DNA of 27,154 nucleotides from Halocafeteria seosinensis. Taxonomy: Eukaryota > Sar > Bigyra > Bicosoecida. The position numbers were made by a program, and so were the translations under genes. Of the stretch, positions 19,555 through 26,201 are shown in pieces. Numbering within the stretch: the first letter of the stretch is position 1; the number at the start of each line of letters is the position of its first letter. Under the pieces are notes generated by a model that saw only the letters and a list, made by a program, of their open reading frames with translations, was not told where the DNA came from and did no database searches. The stretch is from positions 1 through 27,154 of the forward strand of contig LVLI01000457.1 of NCBI GenBank assembly GCA_001687465.1, in the 5' to 3' direction.

Positions 19555-20346
19555 TTTATTAAATTTAATAATTTTTTAAAATATAAACGTATATTAATTA
19601 AGTGAAGTTAAATAATTCTATTGTAAAAGTTANTAAACATAATGAGTTTTGATAAAAAATTAGATAAAGCTGTAATATGAAAAGATAGATATATTTAATG
19701 GAGTAATGTTTTAGAGAAGGAGTTTTAGAAGGTAGTTCTAAACCTAGAATTCTAAAGAAGGTTGACTTGAAATTGTAATTTGATTAGTTAAATTCTATAT
19801 AAAACTATAAAAAACAAAAACAAATTAGGATACTGTATTACTTTTATGAAATTTAATGTGTGCCCATTTTGGACATCCAGTAAAATGTATATCCATTTTG
19901 GGAACAGTTTGAAATGAGGGTTTTAGGAAATCTAAAAAATTGAATTCTATATAAAACTATAAAAAACAAAAACAAATTAGGATACTGTATTACTTTTATG
20001 GAATTTTTAGTGTGCCCATTTTGGACATCCAGTAAATTGTATATCCATTTTGGGAACAGTTTGAAATGAGAGTTTTAGGAAATCTAAAAAAAAAGAATTC
20101 TTGGAAATCTAGAAAAAGAAAATCTAGAAGAAAGGGGATTTATAAAAGACTAAAAAACAATACTTAAAATAGGATACAGTAATACTTTTATGGAATTGAT
20201 AGTGTGCCCATTTTGGACATACAGTTAATTGTATATTAAAATGGGCACAGATAAAAATAAGAACCATACCATAATAGAGATAAAATAAGATAAGAAGAAG
20301 AGTGTTAGGAAAACATTATTTTTTGAAAGAAACAAAAAATAAGGAA
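19555..20346. other. Non-coding AT-rich left flank of the island
   Basis: No gene is seen. It contains the ~152-bp repeats (19791-20248) and an N at 19633. A 12-codon ORF near 19642 stops at a TGA and is ignored. Confidence 0.5.
19791..20248 (+). repeat. Three ~152-192-bp degenerate direct repeats with terminal hairpin
   Basis: The unit landmark TGCCCATTTTGGACAT occurs at 19861, 20013 and 20205 (spacing 152 and 192). Each is preceded by AGGATAC-GTAATAC-like sequence and a TATAAAA...AAAAACAA block. Copies 1 and 2 are nearly identical; copy 3 diverges. In copy 3, GTGCCCATTTT (20204-20214) is exactly inverted at 20238-20248, so it can form an 11-bp stem. It may be part of a terminal or replication-control region. 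Confidence 0.85.
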
Positions 20347-20862
20347 TTATAATAAATGATGTAAAATAGAATGAAGATTAGATTTATAATTAGTAAAAGC
20401 GCCTCCCGCAGCAGCTCCACTATTATCTCCTTCATCATCACTGTCTTCTACTTCATCATCTTCTTCTATATCATCGTCTTGTTGTTGTTGGCTTCTTCCT
20501 CTTGTTGTTGGGGGGGATGCTTTGGCTGGTGTGAAAATTTCATTGCGGGTTTTCTCTAATATCCGGTTTAATATATTGCTTTTATTTCCTTTATCATCTA
20601 TTCTTAAATTTCTAGCTATATCTTGGAGTTGTTTTTTGGATTTTTTATTCAATTCGTCTTCGGTTAGTTCCTGCTCATTTTCTTCTTGTTTTTGTTCTGG
20701 TAGTTCATCCGTTTCTGTAGCGTTAGTTTTCGGGGGCCTTCCTTGGGGTTTACCATCACTCTTTCCTATATTATTTGTAATTTTAATCAATTCCTCATCA
20801 CTAATATTATGGGCGCCTCTAAAATCTTTTATAATAGTATCGCCTATTTGTTGGGGGGGTTT
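20347..20862 (-). CDS. SAP-domain-like DNA-binding protein, 5' end eroded or missing
   Basis: An open frame from just after a TAG (about 20863-20865) to TAA 20347-20349, ~171 codons with no ATG near its start. A TTG at 20790 is not a credible eukaryotic start. The central part has LTEDELNKKSKKQLQDIARN and then a K-x-NILNRIL run, the helix-extended loop-helix pattern of SAP DNA-binding domains. Polar, acidic (DDDIEEDD-type) and QQQQ tracts follow, then a short C-terminal segment. The same frame continues upstream across the TAG and a second stop (TAA near 20900) with plausible residues, suggesting a 5'-decayed gene. It is the only larger gene of the island on the minus strand, and no TATATAGA-type motif precedes it. 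The role is probably DNA or chromatin binding. Confidence 0.55.
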   Translation of the reverse strand, partial: KPPQQIGDTIIKDFRGAHNISDEELIKITNNIGKSDGKPQGRPPKTNATETDELPEQKQEENEQELTEDELNKKSKKQLQDIARNLRIDDKGNKSNILNRILEKTRNEIFTPAKASPPTTRGRSQQQQDDDIEEDDEVEDSDDEGDNSGAAAGGAFTNYKSNLHSILHHLL

Positions 20863-20950
20863 CTAGTAGTGTACAATGTCTATGGACAGCCCACCTTAAC
20901 GAATTGCTTTGTAGCCAAGCCCAAGCCCACCAAACAGCAATGAAACCTTG

Positions 20951-21355
20951 CATGGGTAATTAGCATAAAAACAAAGTGTTGTCAAGAAGTAACTGTAAGC
21001 TGTTATGTACAGAAGTTAAAGTTGACAAACACCATTGTGGGAGATTGCAAGGGTATCAATGCAAGAAAGTAGAGTGTTGTCAAGAAGAAAGTGTAACCGT
21101 ACAAAAACAGAAGATAGAGTTGACAAATAGCAGTGAGAGAGGTACATGTTTGTCATTGGTAAAAATCAGAACATTGTCAAGAAGCGACCATAACTTGACA
21201 TGAACAGAAGAAAGAGTTGGCAAACTGCAGTGTATAACATTTTAAGGAAGTCAATGGGAAAAACGAGAGTGTTGTCAACTTACAACCTGAACTTGTCATT
21301 TACAGAAGTTAAAGTTGACAATTAGCATTGGAATAATCTACACACTTCTCAATGG
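20951..21355 (+). repeat. Four-copy ~98-bp tandem array with inverted TTGTCAA/TTGACAA pairs
   Basis: Unit landmarks (GTGTTGTCAA or ACATTGTCAA) start at 20976, 21074, 21171 and 21269, so the period is 97-98 bp. Each unit carries TTGTCAA and, about 40 bp on, an ACAGAAG...AGTTGACAA-like block (one copy reads TTGGCAA). The two 7-mers are reverse complements, so each unit can fold or bind a dimer in both orientations. Copies differ by ~30%, so it is an old array. No convincing ORF crosses it. Confidence 0.85.
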
Positions 21356-21434
21356 GAAATTTCTGTTTATTTTGTTGATTTTTAAACATATATTCTTTTA
21401 ACGTAAAATACTTAGAAATAAAAAGTTGTAATAT

Positions 21435-21442
21435 TATATAGA
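21435..21442 (+). promoter_or_regulatory. Late-promoter-like motif TATATAGA abutting ATG (161-aa ORF)
   Basis: TATATAGA ends at the base before the ATG at 21443. The same motif touches most other island genes. Confidence 0.6.
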
Positions 21443-21928
21443 ATGGAAACACTAAAACAAATTTATTATAGTAATAATGTTGAAATGGACAACAGAAGAG
21501 AAGATTTTGAATATAGGTTAAGTAAGAAAGAAGAGAAAATAAAAATAATGGCTAGTTATTTAGTTTATTCAGATTTGGATCCATTGGGAAATTTTCAAAG
21601 CATAGGTTTGAAATCATTGGAAAATTGTCCAAGGACAAGTTTGAATTCATTGGTAAGGACAAGTACAAAAGAAAGGAAAAAGGCAAGGAGTTTTGTGAAA
21701 AAAGGAATAAACAACTTTAAGAATAAACCTGAAATAAATGGGGTTACCGAGGGAACATTATATTATTATGAATTTTGTAAGGCTTGCATAGGTTGCAAAA
21801 GCCGAATATTTAAATTTTATGAAAATGAATTAATATATAACAGTGAAATAAATCACTTTTATAAAATTTGGCAACTAGAAAATGAAATAATAGACTTGCG
21901 GAAAAAGCTGGATCAAATTTTAAATTAG
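21443..21928 (+). CDS. Hypothetical 161-aa protein, orphan
   Basis: ATG immediately after TATATAGA; TAG at 21926-21928. No family is recognised. It is polar and rich in K, E and N, with a possible coiled-coil at the C-terminus (WQLENEIIDLRKKLDQIL). A short serine/leucine duplication lies in the middle (GLKSLEN and SLNSLVR, residues ~55-72), and a cysteine cluster (CKACIGC) near residue 115 could bind a metal. It is the first plus-strand gene after the 98-bp array and lies 54 bp before the tRNA. AT-rich codon use is as in the rest of the island. Confidence 0.65.
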   Translation: METLKQIYYSNNVEMDNRREDFEYRLSKKEEKIKIMASYLVYSDLDPLGNFQSIGLKSLENCPRTSLNSLVRTSTKERKKARSFVKKGINNFKNKPEINGVTEGTLYYYEFCKACIGCKSRIFKFYENELIYNSEINHFYKIWQLENEIIDLRKKLDQILN

Positions 21929-21941
21929 TTTTTAATAATTA

Positions 21942-21950
21942 TATATAGAA
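21942..21950 (+). promoter_or_regulatory. TATATAGAA motif upstream of tRNA
   Basis: The same 9-mer as before the 50-aa ORF. It lies 32 bp before the tRNA and 14 bp after the stop of the 161-aa ORF. Whether it drives the tRNA is unknown. Confidence 0.4.
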
Positions 21951-21982
21951 TAAAAGCGACTCTACTTTTTTTATGTAAGTAG

Positions 21983-22055
21983 AGTCCCATAGTTTAGGGG
22001 TTAAAACGTCCCTTTTACACAGGGAAGAACACCGGTTCGAATCCGGTTGGGGCTA
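21983..22055 (+). tRNA. tRNA-Val(UAC)
   Basis: A 73-nt cloverleaf. The acceptor stem is AGTCCCA / TGGGGCT (one G-T pair), the D stem GTTT / AAAC, and the anticodon stem TCCCT / AGGGA with loop TTTACAC, giving anticodon TAC (valine, GUA codons). The variable loop is 5 nt, and the T arm is ACCGG-TTCGAAT-CCGGT. There is no encoded CCA and no intron. It sits inside the AT-rich island between two viral-type genes. Virus-borne tRNAs usually match AT-rich codon use, and UAC fits GTA-rich coding. Confidence 0.93.
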
Positions 22056-22077
22056 TATATTTAATTTATGTAATGTA

Positions 22078-22087
22078 ATATAAGAAT
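22078..22087 (+). promoter_or_regulatory. ATATAAGAAT motif abutting ATG (beta-helix protein)
   Basis: ATATAAGA lies within 2 bases of the ATG at 22088 and is a variant of the island's start-site motif. Confidence 0.5.
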
Positions 22088-23518
22088 ATGGCAACTATAC
22101 CGTTTCAAGCATCACGCGGTCATAAAGGTTTCCTTAAAGCGAGACATGGTTTGAAGATACAGAATGGAGAATTAAGACTTGATCCAGCTGATGGATTGCA
22201 AATAAGCAATGATCAAATTACAAATACTTGGTATGATGTAACAGCTAATTCCAATGTTGATTTAAATTCAAACCGTATTATAAATTTAGCTAAGCCTACT
22301 TCTTCTACTGATGCTTCTACTCGTGGTGATATTCCATATCTAAATGTAAAATGGTTTAATGCTGTTGGTGATGGAACTGCGGACGATACCACAGCGATTC
22401 AAGACACCATTGATTCGCTTCCAAGTTCTGGGGGAACTGTTTTCCTTCCAGAAGGTACATATAGAAGCAAAGGAATAGTAATGAAGTCAAATGTTGAACT
22501 CAAGGGAGAAAATCGATCATTTACAAAAGTTATTTTCGATTTTGATAAAGCCGATTTGGTGGGTGGTGGATTATGTGACATTATCGGCGGTGGACTAAAT
22601 AGCAGAATTGAAAGTGTTGGGGTTAACGGAATCACCTTTGAAATAAATGCAACAAATAATGACCGTGTAACAGCCATTAAAGGTGAGTTTGGCAAAAATA
22701 TAAATTTTGAAAAATGTAGAATCATTAATACCGCTGTTGATAATATGAAGGATGTGGAAGAACTATATGTATTTGACAATGTCTTTGAAAGCACGAATCA
22801 AGGAGATACACTTATAATGAGAAGTGTCTTTAATGGAATTGTGTCCAACAATTTTATTCAAAGTTCTGATAATCATGGATTTTCTTTGACATCAACGGAC
22901 ACATCTGATAGGAGCAAAGACTGTGTCAATGTAGTCATTGCAGATAATATAATTCACGACACCACACGAAGTGGCATTAATTTGAGTACATCAACAAAAT
23001 GTACGACAACAGGAAATACAGTGAGAGGAATTAATAAGCAAATTGAAACCGGTATACGTCTTTCAAATTTTTCATCATTTAATGTAGTCAATGGAAACTC
23101 AATGAAAAATTGCCAACGAGGTTTATTTATTGTACAGACTTCCGGAAATTTCAACCAATTGACATCAAATATTATTGAAGAAACGTCTGGATATGGTATT
23201 TGGGCTATGCGAGCGTATCAAATTGTGTCCCAAAACACAGTGGTTAGACCTTGTAAAGGAGGAACGGAAACAAGTGGAATTTATATTGAAGATCCTTCAG
23301 ACACTACACAACCAAATGTTAGTTCAGGGGATACAAGTCATAATGTAAATTTTAGTACAAATACAATACACGATGATGGAGCGAATATGCAATATGGTAT
23401 TCAAATAAAAGGTACAGGTGTCGAGTATCAAATTTTAGGAAATAATATTTCTGGTGTTCAAACAAATTCTATTCTTGTGGATGCTAATGCAACCGCCACA
23501 ACAGCAAATAATGTTTAA
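22088..23518 (+). CDS. Fibre protein with pectate-lyase-type beta-helix
   Basis: A 476-aa ORF with an ATG at 22088 and TAA. Residues ~55-85 form a fibre-type module (NVDLNSNRIINLAKPTSSTD) that also occurs in the next two proteins. Residues ~88-140 match the start of the Pectate_lyase_3 / tail-spike right-handed beta-helix: VKWFNAVGDGTADDTTAIQ then GGTVFLPEGTYRSKGI. NosD-like short helix repeats with N- and G-rich turns follow (for example DNVFEST, SNNFIQSSDNHGF, GNTVRGI) to about residue 460. Such proteins in phages and algal viruses bind or cleave surface polysaccharides. Catalytic residues cannot be assigned, so binding only is possible. It heads a run of three fibre genes on one strand. 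Confidence 0.82.
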   Translation: MATIPFQASRGHKGFLKARHGLKIQNGELRLDPADGLQISNDQITNTWYDVTANSNVDLNSNRIINLAKPTSSTDASTRGDIPYLNVKWFNAVGDGTADDTTAIQDTIDSLPSSGGTVFLPEGTYRSKGIVMKSNVELKGENRSFTKVIFDFDKADLVGGGLCDIIGGGLNSRIESVGVNGITFEINATNNDRVTAIKGEFGKNINFEKCRIINTAVDNMKDVEELYVFDNVFESTNQGDTLIMRSVFNGIVSNNFIQSSDNHGFSLTSTDTSDRSKDCVNVVIADNIIHDTTRSGINLSTSTKCTTTGNTVRGINKQIETGIRLSNFSSFNVVNGNSMKNCQRGLFIVQTSGNFNQLTSNIIEETSGYGIWAMRAYQIVSQNTVVRPCKGGTETSGIYIEDPSDTTQPNVSSGDTSHNVNFSTNTIHDDGANMQYGIQIKGTGVEYQILGNNISGVQTNSILVDANATATTANNV

Positions 23519-23550
23519 TATAAATTTAAGAGATTAATTACATTACATTA

Positions 23551-23559
23551 ATATAAGTA
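23551..23559 (+). promoter_or_regulatory. ATATAAGTA motif abutting ATG (fibre gene 1)
   Basis: Identical to the motif before the next gene, and lying within a 101-bp identical block shared by the two genes (23542-23642 and 24248-24348). Confidence 0.55.
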
Positions 23560-24222
23560 ATGAGTTATATTAATAGGAACATAGGAGAAGAAAGATTTGA
23601 TTATTTACCAACTGGTTATGTAATGCAACCGGAACATGATGAAGTAGATCCGAGTGATGATTGGTACAAATACAAAGCTGAATCAAATGTAGATATGTGT
23701 GAAAATCAAATAAAAAACCTTGCTGATCCTTTTGAAAGTGGAGATGGAGTAAATTTAAACTATTTACAAACGAGCCATCCCAAAATTTTTAATTTTCAAT
23801 GGGATAAAACTTTTATAAACGCTTCTGGTGAAAATCAAAGTCAGAGTGCAGAAATTACGGATTTGGTTACTGGACAAGAATATATGGCAAATATTGAGAT
23901 AACTGTTTGGGATGTGGATTCGGTTGGAAGTCCTCAATTTTTTTGGTTTACGCTAGAAGCTAATGATTTGCAAACATTTCCCGAGCAGTTTTATGATACA
24001 AATAATAGATTTGATATTTCAATTAGTAGCCATGCTGTAATGTTTAGAAGTGATAGTGAAGTTATGTTTAAATACAAATTCAATAAGATATTTACAGCAA
24101 CAGACACGGTAAAATTTAAAGTCCATTATTGGAATCAAGCAAATGAATCGAAAGGCATAGAAGTAAGGCAAACAGTATTTTTATACCCAATAAAAAGTCA
24201 AGAAATAGATCCATTTAATTAA
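23560..24222 (+). CDS. Short fibre protein, shared N-terminal anchor, distinct head
   Basis: A 220-aa ORF. The first 37 residues are identical to those of the next gene and nearly identical in DNA. Residues ~44-68 hold one copy of the fibre module (NVDMCENQIKNLADP). A beta-rich ~150-residue head follows (residues ~75-220) with no known domain; an ITVWDVDSVG segment resembles LLVWSDFVN in the head of the next protein. It lacks the long repeat shaft. It is probably a virion surface protein that shares an attachment point with its neighbour but carries a different binding head. Confidence 0.7.
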   Translation: MSYINRNIGEERFDYLPTGYVMQPEHDEVDPSDDWYKYKAESNVDMCENQIKNLADPFESGDGVNLNYLQTSHPKIFNFQWDKTFINASGENQSQSAEITDLVTGQEYMANIEITVWDVDSVGSPQFFWFTLEANDLQTFPEQFYDTNNRFDISISSHAVMFRSDSEVMFKYKFNKIFTATDTVKFKVHYWNQANESKGIEVRQTVFLYPIKSQEIDPFN

Positions 24223-24256
24223 TGTCTTAAAAGTATAAAAGTATTTAATTACATTA

Positions 24257-24265
24257 ATATAAGTA
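24257..24265 (+). promoter_or_regulatory. ATATAAGTA motif abutting ATG (fibre gene 2)
   Basis: The same sequence and spacing as at 23551-23559, duplicated together with the gene start. Confidence 0.55.
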
Positions 24266-25819
24266 ATGAGTTATATTAATAGGAACATAGGAGAAGAAAG
24301 ATTTGATTATTTACCAACTGGTTATGTAATGCAACCGGAACATGATGAGGTAGATCCGTCTGATGATTGGTATAAACACATAGCTGAATCTGATGTAGAT
24401 ATGGGAGCGAATAAAATAAAGAATGTTGGAGCTCCAACAGGAACAAACGACGCAACTACAAAGAATTATATAGAAGTAAATTATTATAATAAGACTGAAG
24501 CAGATAATAGATATTTAGATAAGTCAACAGCGGATAACGATTATTTACAAGTGGATGGAACAAACTCAATGAATGCGAATTTAGATATGGGTAGTAACAA
24601 TATAGGAAATTTAGCAAATCCAACAAGTACAGATGAAGCCGTAAATTTGACACATTTGGAAACCAACTATTATAATAAGACTGAAGCAGATGATAAATAT
24701 TTAGATAAGTCAACAGCGGATAACGATTATTTGCAAGTAGATGGATCAAATTCAATGAATGCGAATTTAGATATGGGTAGTAACAATATAGGAAATTTAG
24801 CAAATCCAACAAGTACAGATGAAGCCGTAAATTTGACACATTTGGAAACCAACTATTATAATAAGACTGAAGCAGATGATAAATATTTAGATAAGTCAAC
24901 AGCGGATAACGATTATTTACAAGTAGATGGAACAAATTCAATGAATGCGAATTTAGATATGGGTAGTAACAATATAGGAAATTTAGCAAATCCAACAAGT
25001 ACAGATCAAGCTGTAAATTTAACACATTTAGAAAGTAATTATGATGAGAAAACCACAGCAAACTCTAAATATTTGCAAGTAGATGGAACAAATACAATGA
25101 ATGCGAATTTAGATATGGCTAGTAATAATATTGGAAATTTAGCAAATCCAATAAGTACAGATCAAGCTGTAAATTTAACACATTTAGAAAGTAATTATGA
25201 TGACAAAACCACAGCAAATTCTAAATATTTGCAAGTAGATGGAACAAACTCAATGAATGCGAATTTAGATGCAGGAGATAACAAGATAATTAATGTAAAT
25301 GAACCAGTTAATAACAAAGATGCTGTTAATCTTCAATATTTTACGGACAATAATACAACTTCAGGTACTATTGACGTTATGGAAAAGCAAGATACACAGA
25401 GTTTTACTCTTAACCAAGGTGGAAGTATAACACATGATCTTTCTGTAACCGGTTTAGAAAATCGTCATTACTTATGTCATATTCAATTACTAGTTTGGTC
25501 AGATTTTGTAAATACTGGCGATGGAGTTATTCTTGATCATTTAGTTTCAGATGATGGAACAACAACATTTTCAGATCCAGCTAGACAAGCCCAATTAGAT
25601 GGTTTCAGCGATGCTTCTAGATTTAAAATAAATTCCGGTGGTATTGGTGATGAAAATGATAGAACTTCATATTATAAATTTACAATTTTCACAAATACGA
25701 CGGAGAATATTACTTTTTCGACTGGTATAGCTGATAAGAATGAAATAGGTAGCGATAAAACAGTACACTCGAGAATAAGGGTTTTTATTATTCCGGCTTC
25801 TGTTTTACTTGGTCTTTAA
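24266..25819 (+). CDS. Long repeat-shaft fibre protein
   Basis: 517 aa. Residues 1-37 are the same N-terminal anchor as in the 23560 gene. Residues ~45-70 are a first module (DVDMGANKIKNVGAP). Residues ~72-345 are a shaft of tandem units containing YLQVDGTNSMNANLDMGSNN, then NIGNLANP and a T-x-x-AVNLTHLE segment, in lengths of 62, 62, 52 and 52 residues. Residues ~365-517 form a beta-type head of unknown fold. The repeats resemble shafts of phage and algal-virus tail fibres. Repeat DNA is nearly identical between units 1-3, so copy number may vary. A 201-codon minus-strand ORF over the shaft is only a shadow. Confidence 0.78.
   Translation: MSYINRNIGEERFDYLPTGYVMQPEHDEVDPSDDWYKHIAESDVDMGANKIKNVGAPTGTNDATTKNYIEVNYYNKTEADNRYLDKSTADNDYLQVDGTNSMNANLDMGSNNIGNLANPTSTDEAVNLTHLETNYYNKTEADDKYLDKSTADNDYLQVDGSNSMNANLDMGSNNIGNLANPTSTDEAVNLTHLETNYYNKTEADDKYLDKSTADNDYLQVDGTNSMNANLDMGSNNIGNLANPTSTDQAVNLTHLESNYDEKTTANSKYLQVDGTNTMNANLDMASNNIGNLANPISTDQAVNLTHLESNYDDKTTANSKYLQVDGTNSMNANLDAGDNKIINVNEPVNNKDAVNLQYFTDNNTTSGTIDVMEKQDTQSFTLNQGGSITHDLSVTGLENRHYLCHIQLLVWSDFVNTGDGVILDHLVSDDGTTTFSDPARQAQLDGFSDASRFKINSGGIGDENDRTSYYKFTIFTNTTENITFSTGIADKNEIGSDKTVHSRIRVFIIPASVLLGL
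24545..25290 (+). repeat. Coding tandem repeats, 186 and 156 bp
   Basis: The YLQVDG codons recur with their Leu at 24545, 24731, 24917, 25073 and 25229, i.e. intervals of 186, 186, 156 and 156 bp. The longer unit has a 10-residue YLDKSTADND insertion. Whole-codon lengths keep the reading frame open. Confidence 0.95.
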
Positions 25820-25861
25820 ATCTCTCTTTTCTTATAAAGAAATTTACTTTTTGCTAAAGAG

Positions 25862-25870
25862 TATATAGAA
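25862..25870 (+). promoter_or_regulatory. TATATAGAA motif abutting ATG (50-aa ORF)
   Basis: TATATAGAA lies directly before the ATG at 25871. This supports the small ORF as a real gene. Confidence 0.6.
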
Positions 25871-26023
25871 ATGGTTGAAGCATTAGTAACAACACTAAGT
25901 GCCATAGGTGGTTTAGTATTTGGTTTTTTATCTAAGTTGCTAAAGGATAATATGTTTGATAGTGATTGTCGAATGCATATAGGAAAGAGCGAACAAGAAC
26001 AAGAACATAAAGAACAAGATTAA
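25871..26023 (+). CDS. Small membrane protein, 50 aa
   Basis: ATG at 25871 and TAA at 26021-26023. A hydrophobic segment (LVTTLSAIGGLVFGFLSKLL, residues ~5-24) is followed by a polar tail rich in E, Q and K ending EQEHKEQD. One transmembrane pass is likely. It follows the long fibre gene by 51 bp and has the island start motif, so a virion membrane peptide or holin-like role is possible; this is only inference. Confidence 0.55.
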   Translation: MVEALVTTLSAIGGLVFGFLSKLLKDNMFDSDCRMHIGKSEQEQEHKEQD

Positions 26024-26047
26024 TATAGAACGCTAATTAGTTCCATA

Positions 26048-26158
26048 TTAAGATTTCAGTCTTTGAAAAGCTTCAAGAGCGGATTCACCTAAACGAAGCA
26101 TTCTTTTAGCTTTTTCACCAGTTTTTTGAATGTCTTGCGGATTTTTGCCAACTTTCAT
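26048..26158 (-). CDS. Small basic protein, 36 aa (antisense)
   Basis: A minus-strand ATG at 26158, TAA at 26048-26050. The protein is basic and alpha-helical, with an AKRMLRLGESALEAFQRLKS C-terminus. TATATAGTATATA (26159-26171) directly precedes its ATG on the minus strand, matching the island start motif. It is divergent with the VLTF3-like gene. The short length keeps confidence low. Confidence 0.4.
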   Translation of the reverse strand: MKVGKNPQDIQKTGEKAKRMLRLGESALEAFQRLKS

Positions 26159-26171
26159 TATATACTATATA
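26159..26171 (-). promoter_or_regulatory. TATATAGTATATA motif before the 36-aa minus-strand ORF
   Basis: Read on the minus strand, the motif ends directly at the ATG (26158). It is the only minus-strand example. Confidence 0.4.
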
Positions 26172-26193
26172 TAAATTATCTTTTTCTTAAAAC

Positions 26194-26201
26194 TATATAT
26201 A
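26194..26201 (+). promoter_or_regulatory. TATATATA motif abutting ATG (VLTF3-like gene)
   Basis: TATATATA ends at the base before the ATG at 26202. Confidence 0.5.

Noticed and set aside
19642-19760. Short ORF that would extend if TGA coded Trp (mitochondrial-type code)
   Set aside because: Other island genes use the standard code without needing this, and the extension soon meets TAA.
20863-20945. Reassigned TAA/TAG codons to explain the open frame upstream of the SAP gene
   Set aside because: Other island genes end at TAA or TAG right before neighbouring start motifs, so these work as stops; decay is simpler.
20976-21203. 75-codon plus-strand ORF over the 98-bp array
   Set aside because: It starts at GTG, lies wholly in tandem repeats whose period is not kept in frame, and has no start motif.
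19791-21355. CRISPR-like array in the island repeats
   Set aside because: Units are 98-192 bp, diverged and without short repeat/unique spacer structure; the setting is eukaryotic.
24456-25061. 201-codon minus-strand ORF
   Set aside because: A shadow of the fibre repeats on the plus strand; its repeats and Leu/Tyr-rich composition mirror the coding units.
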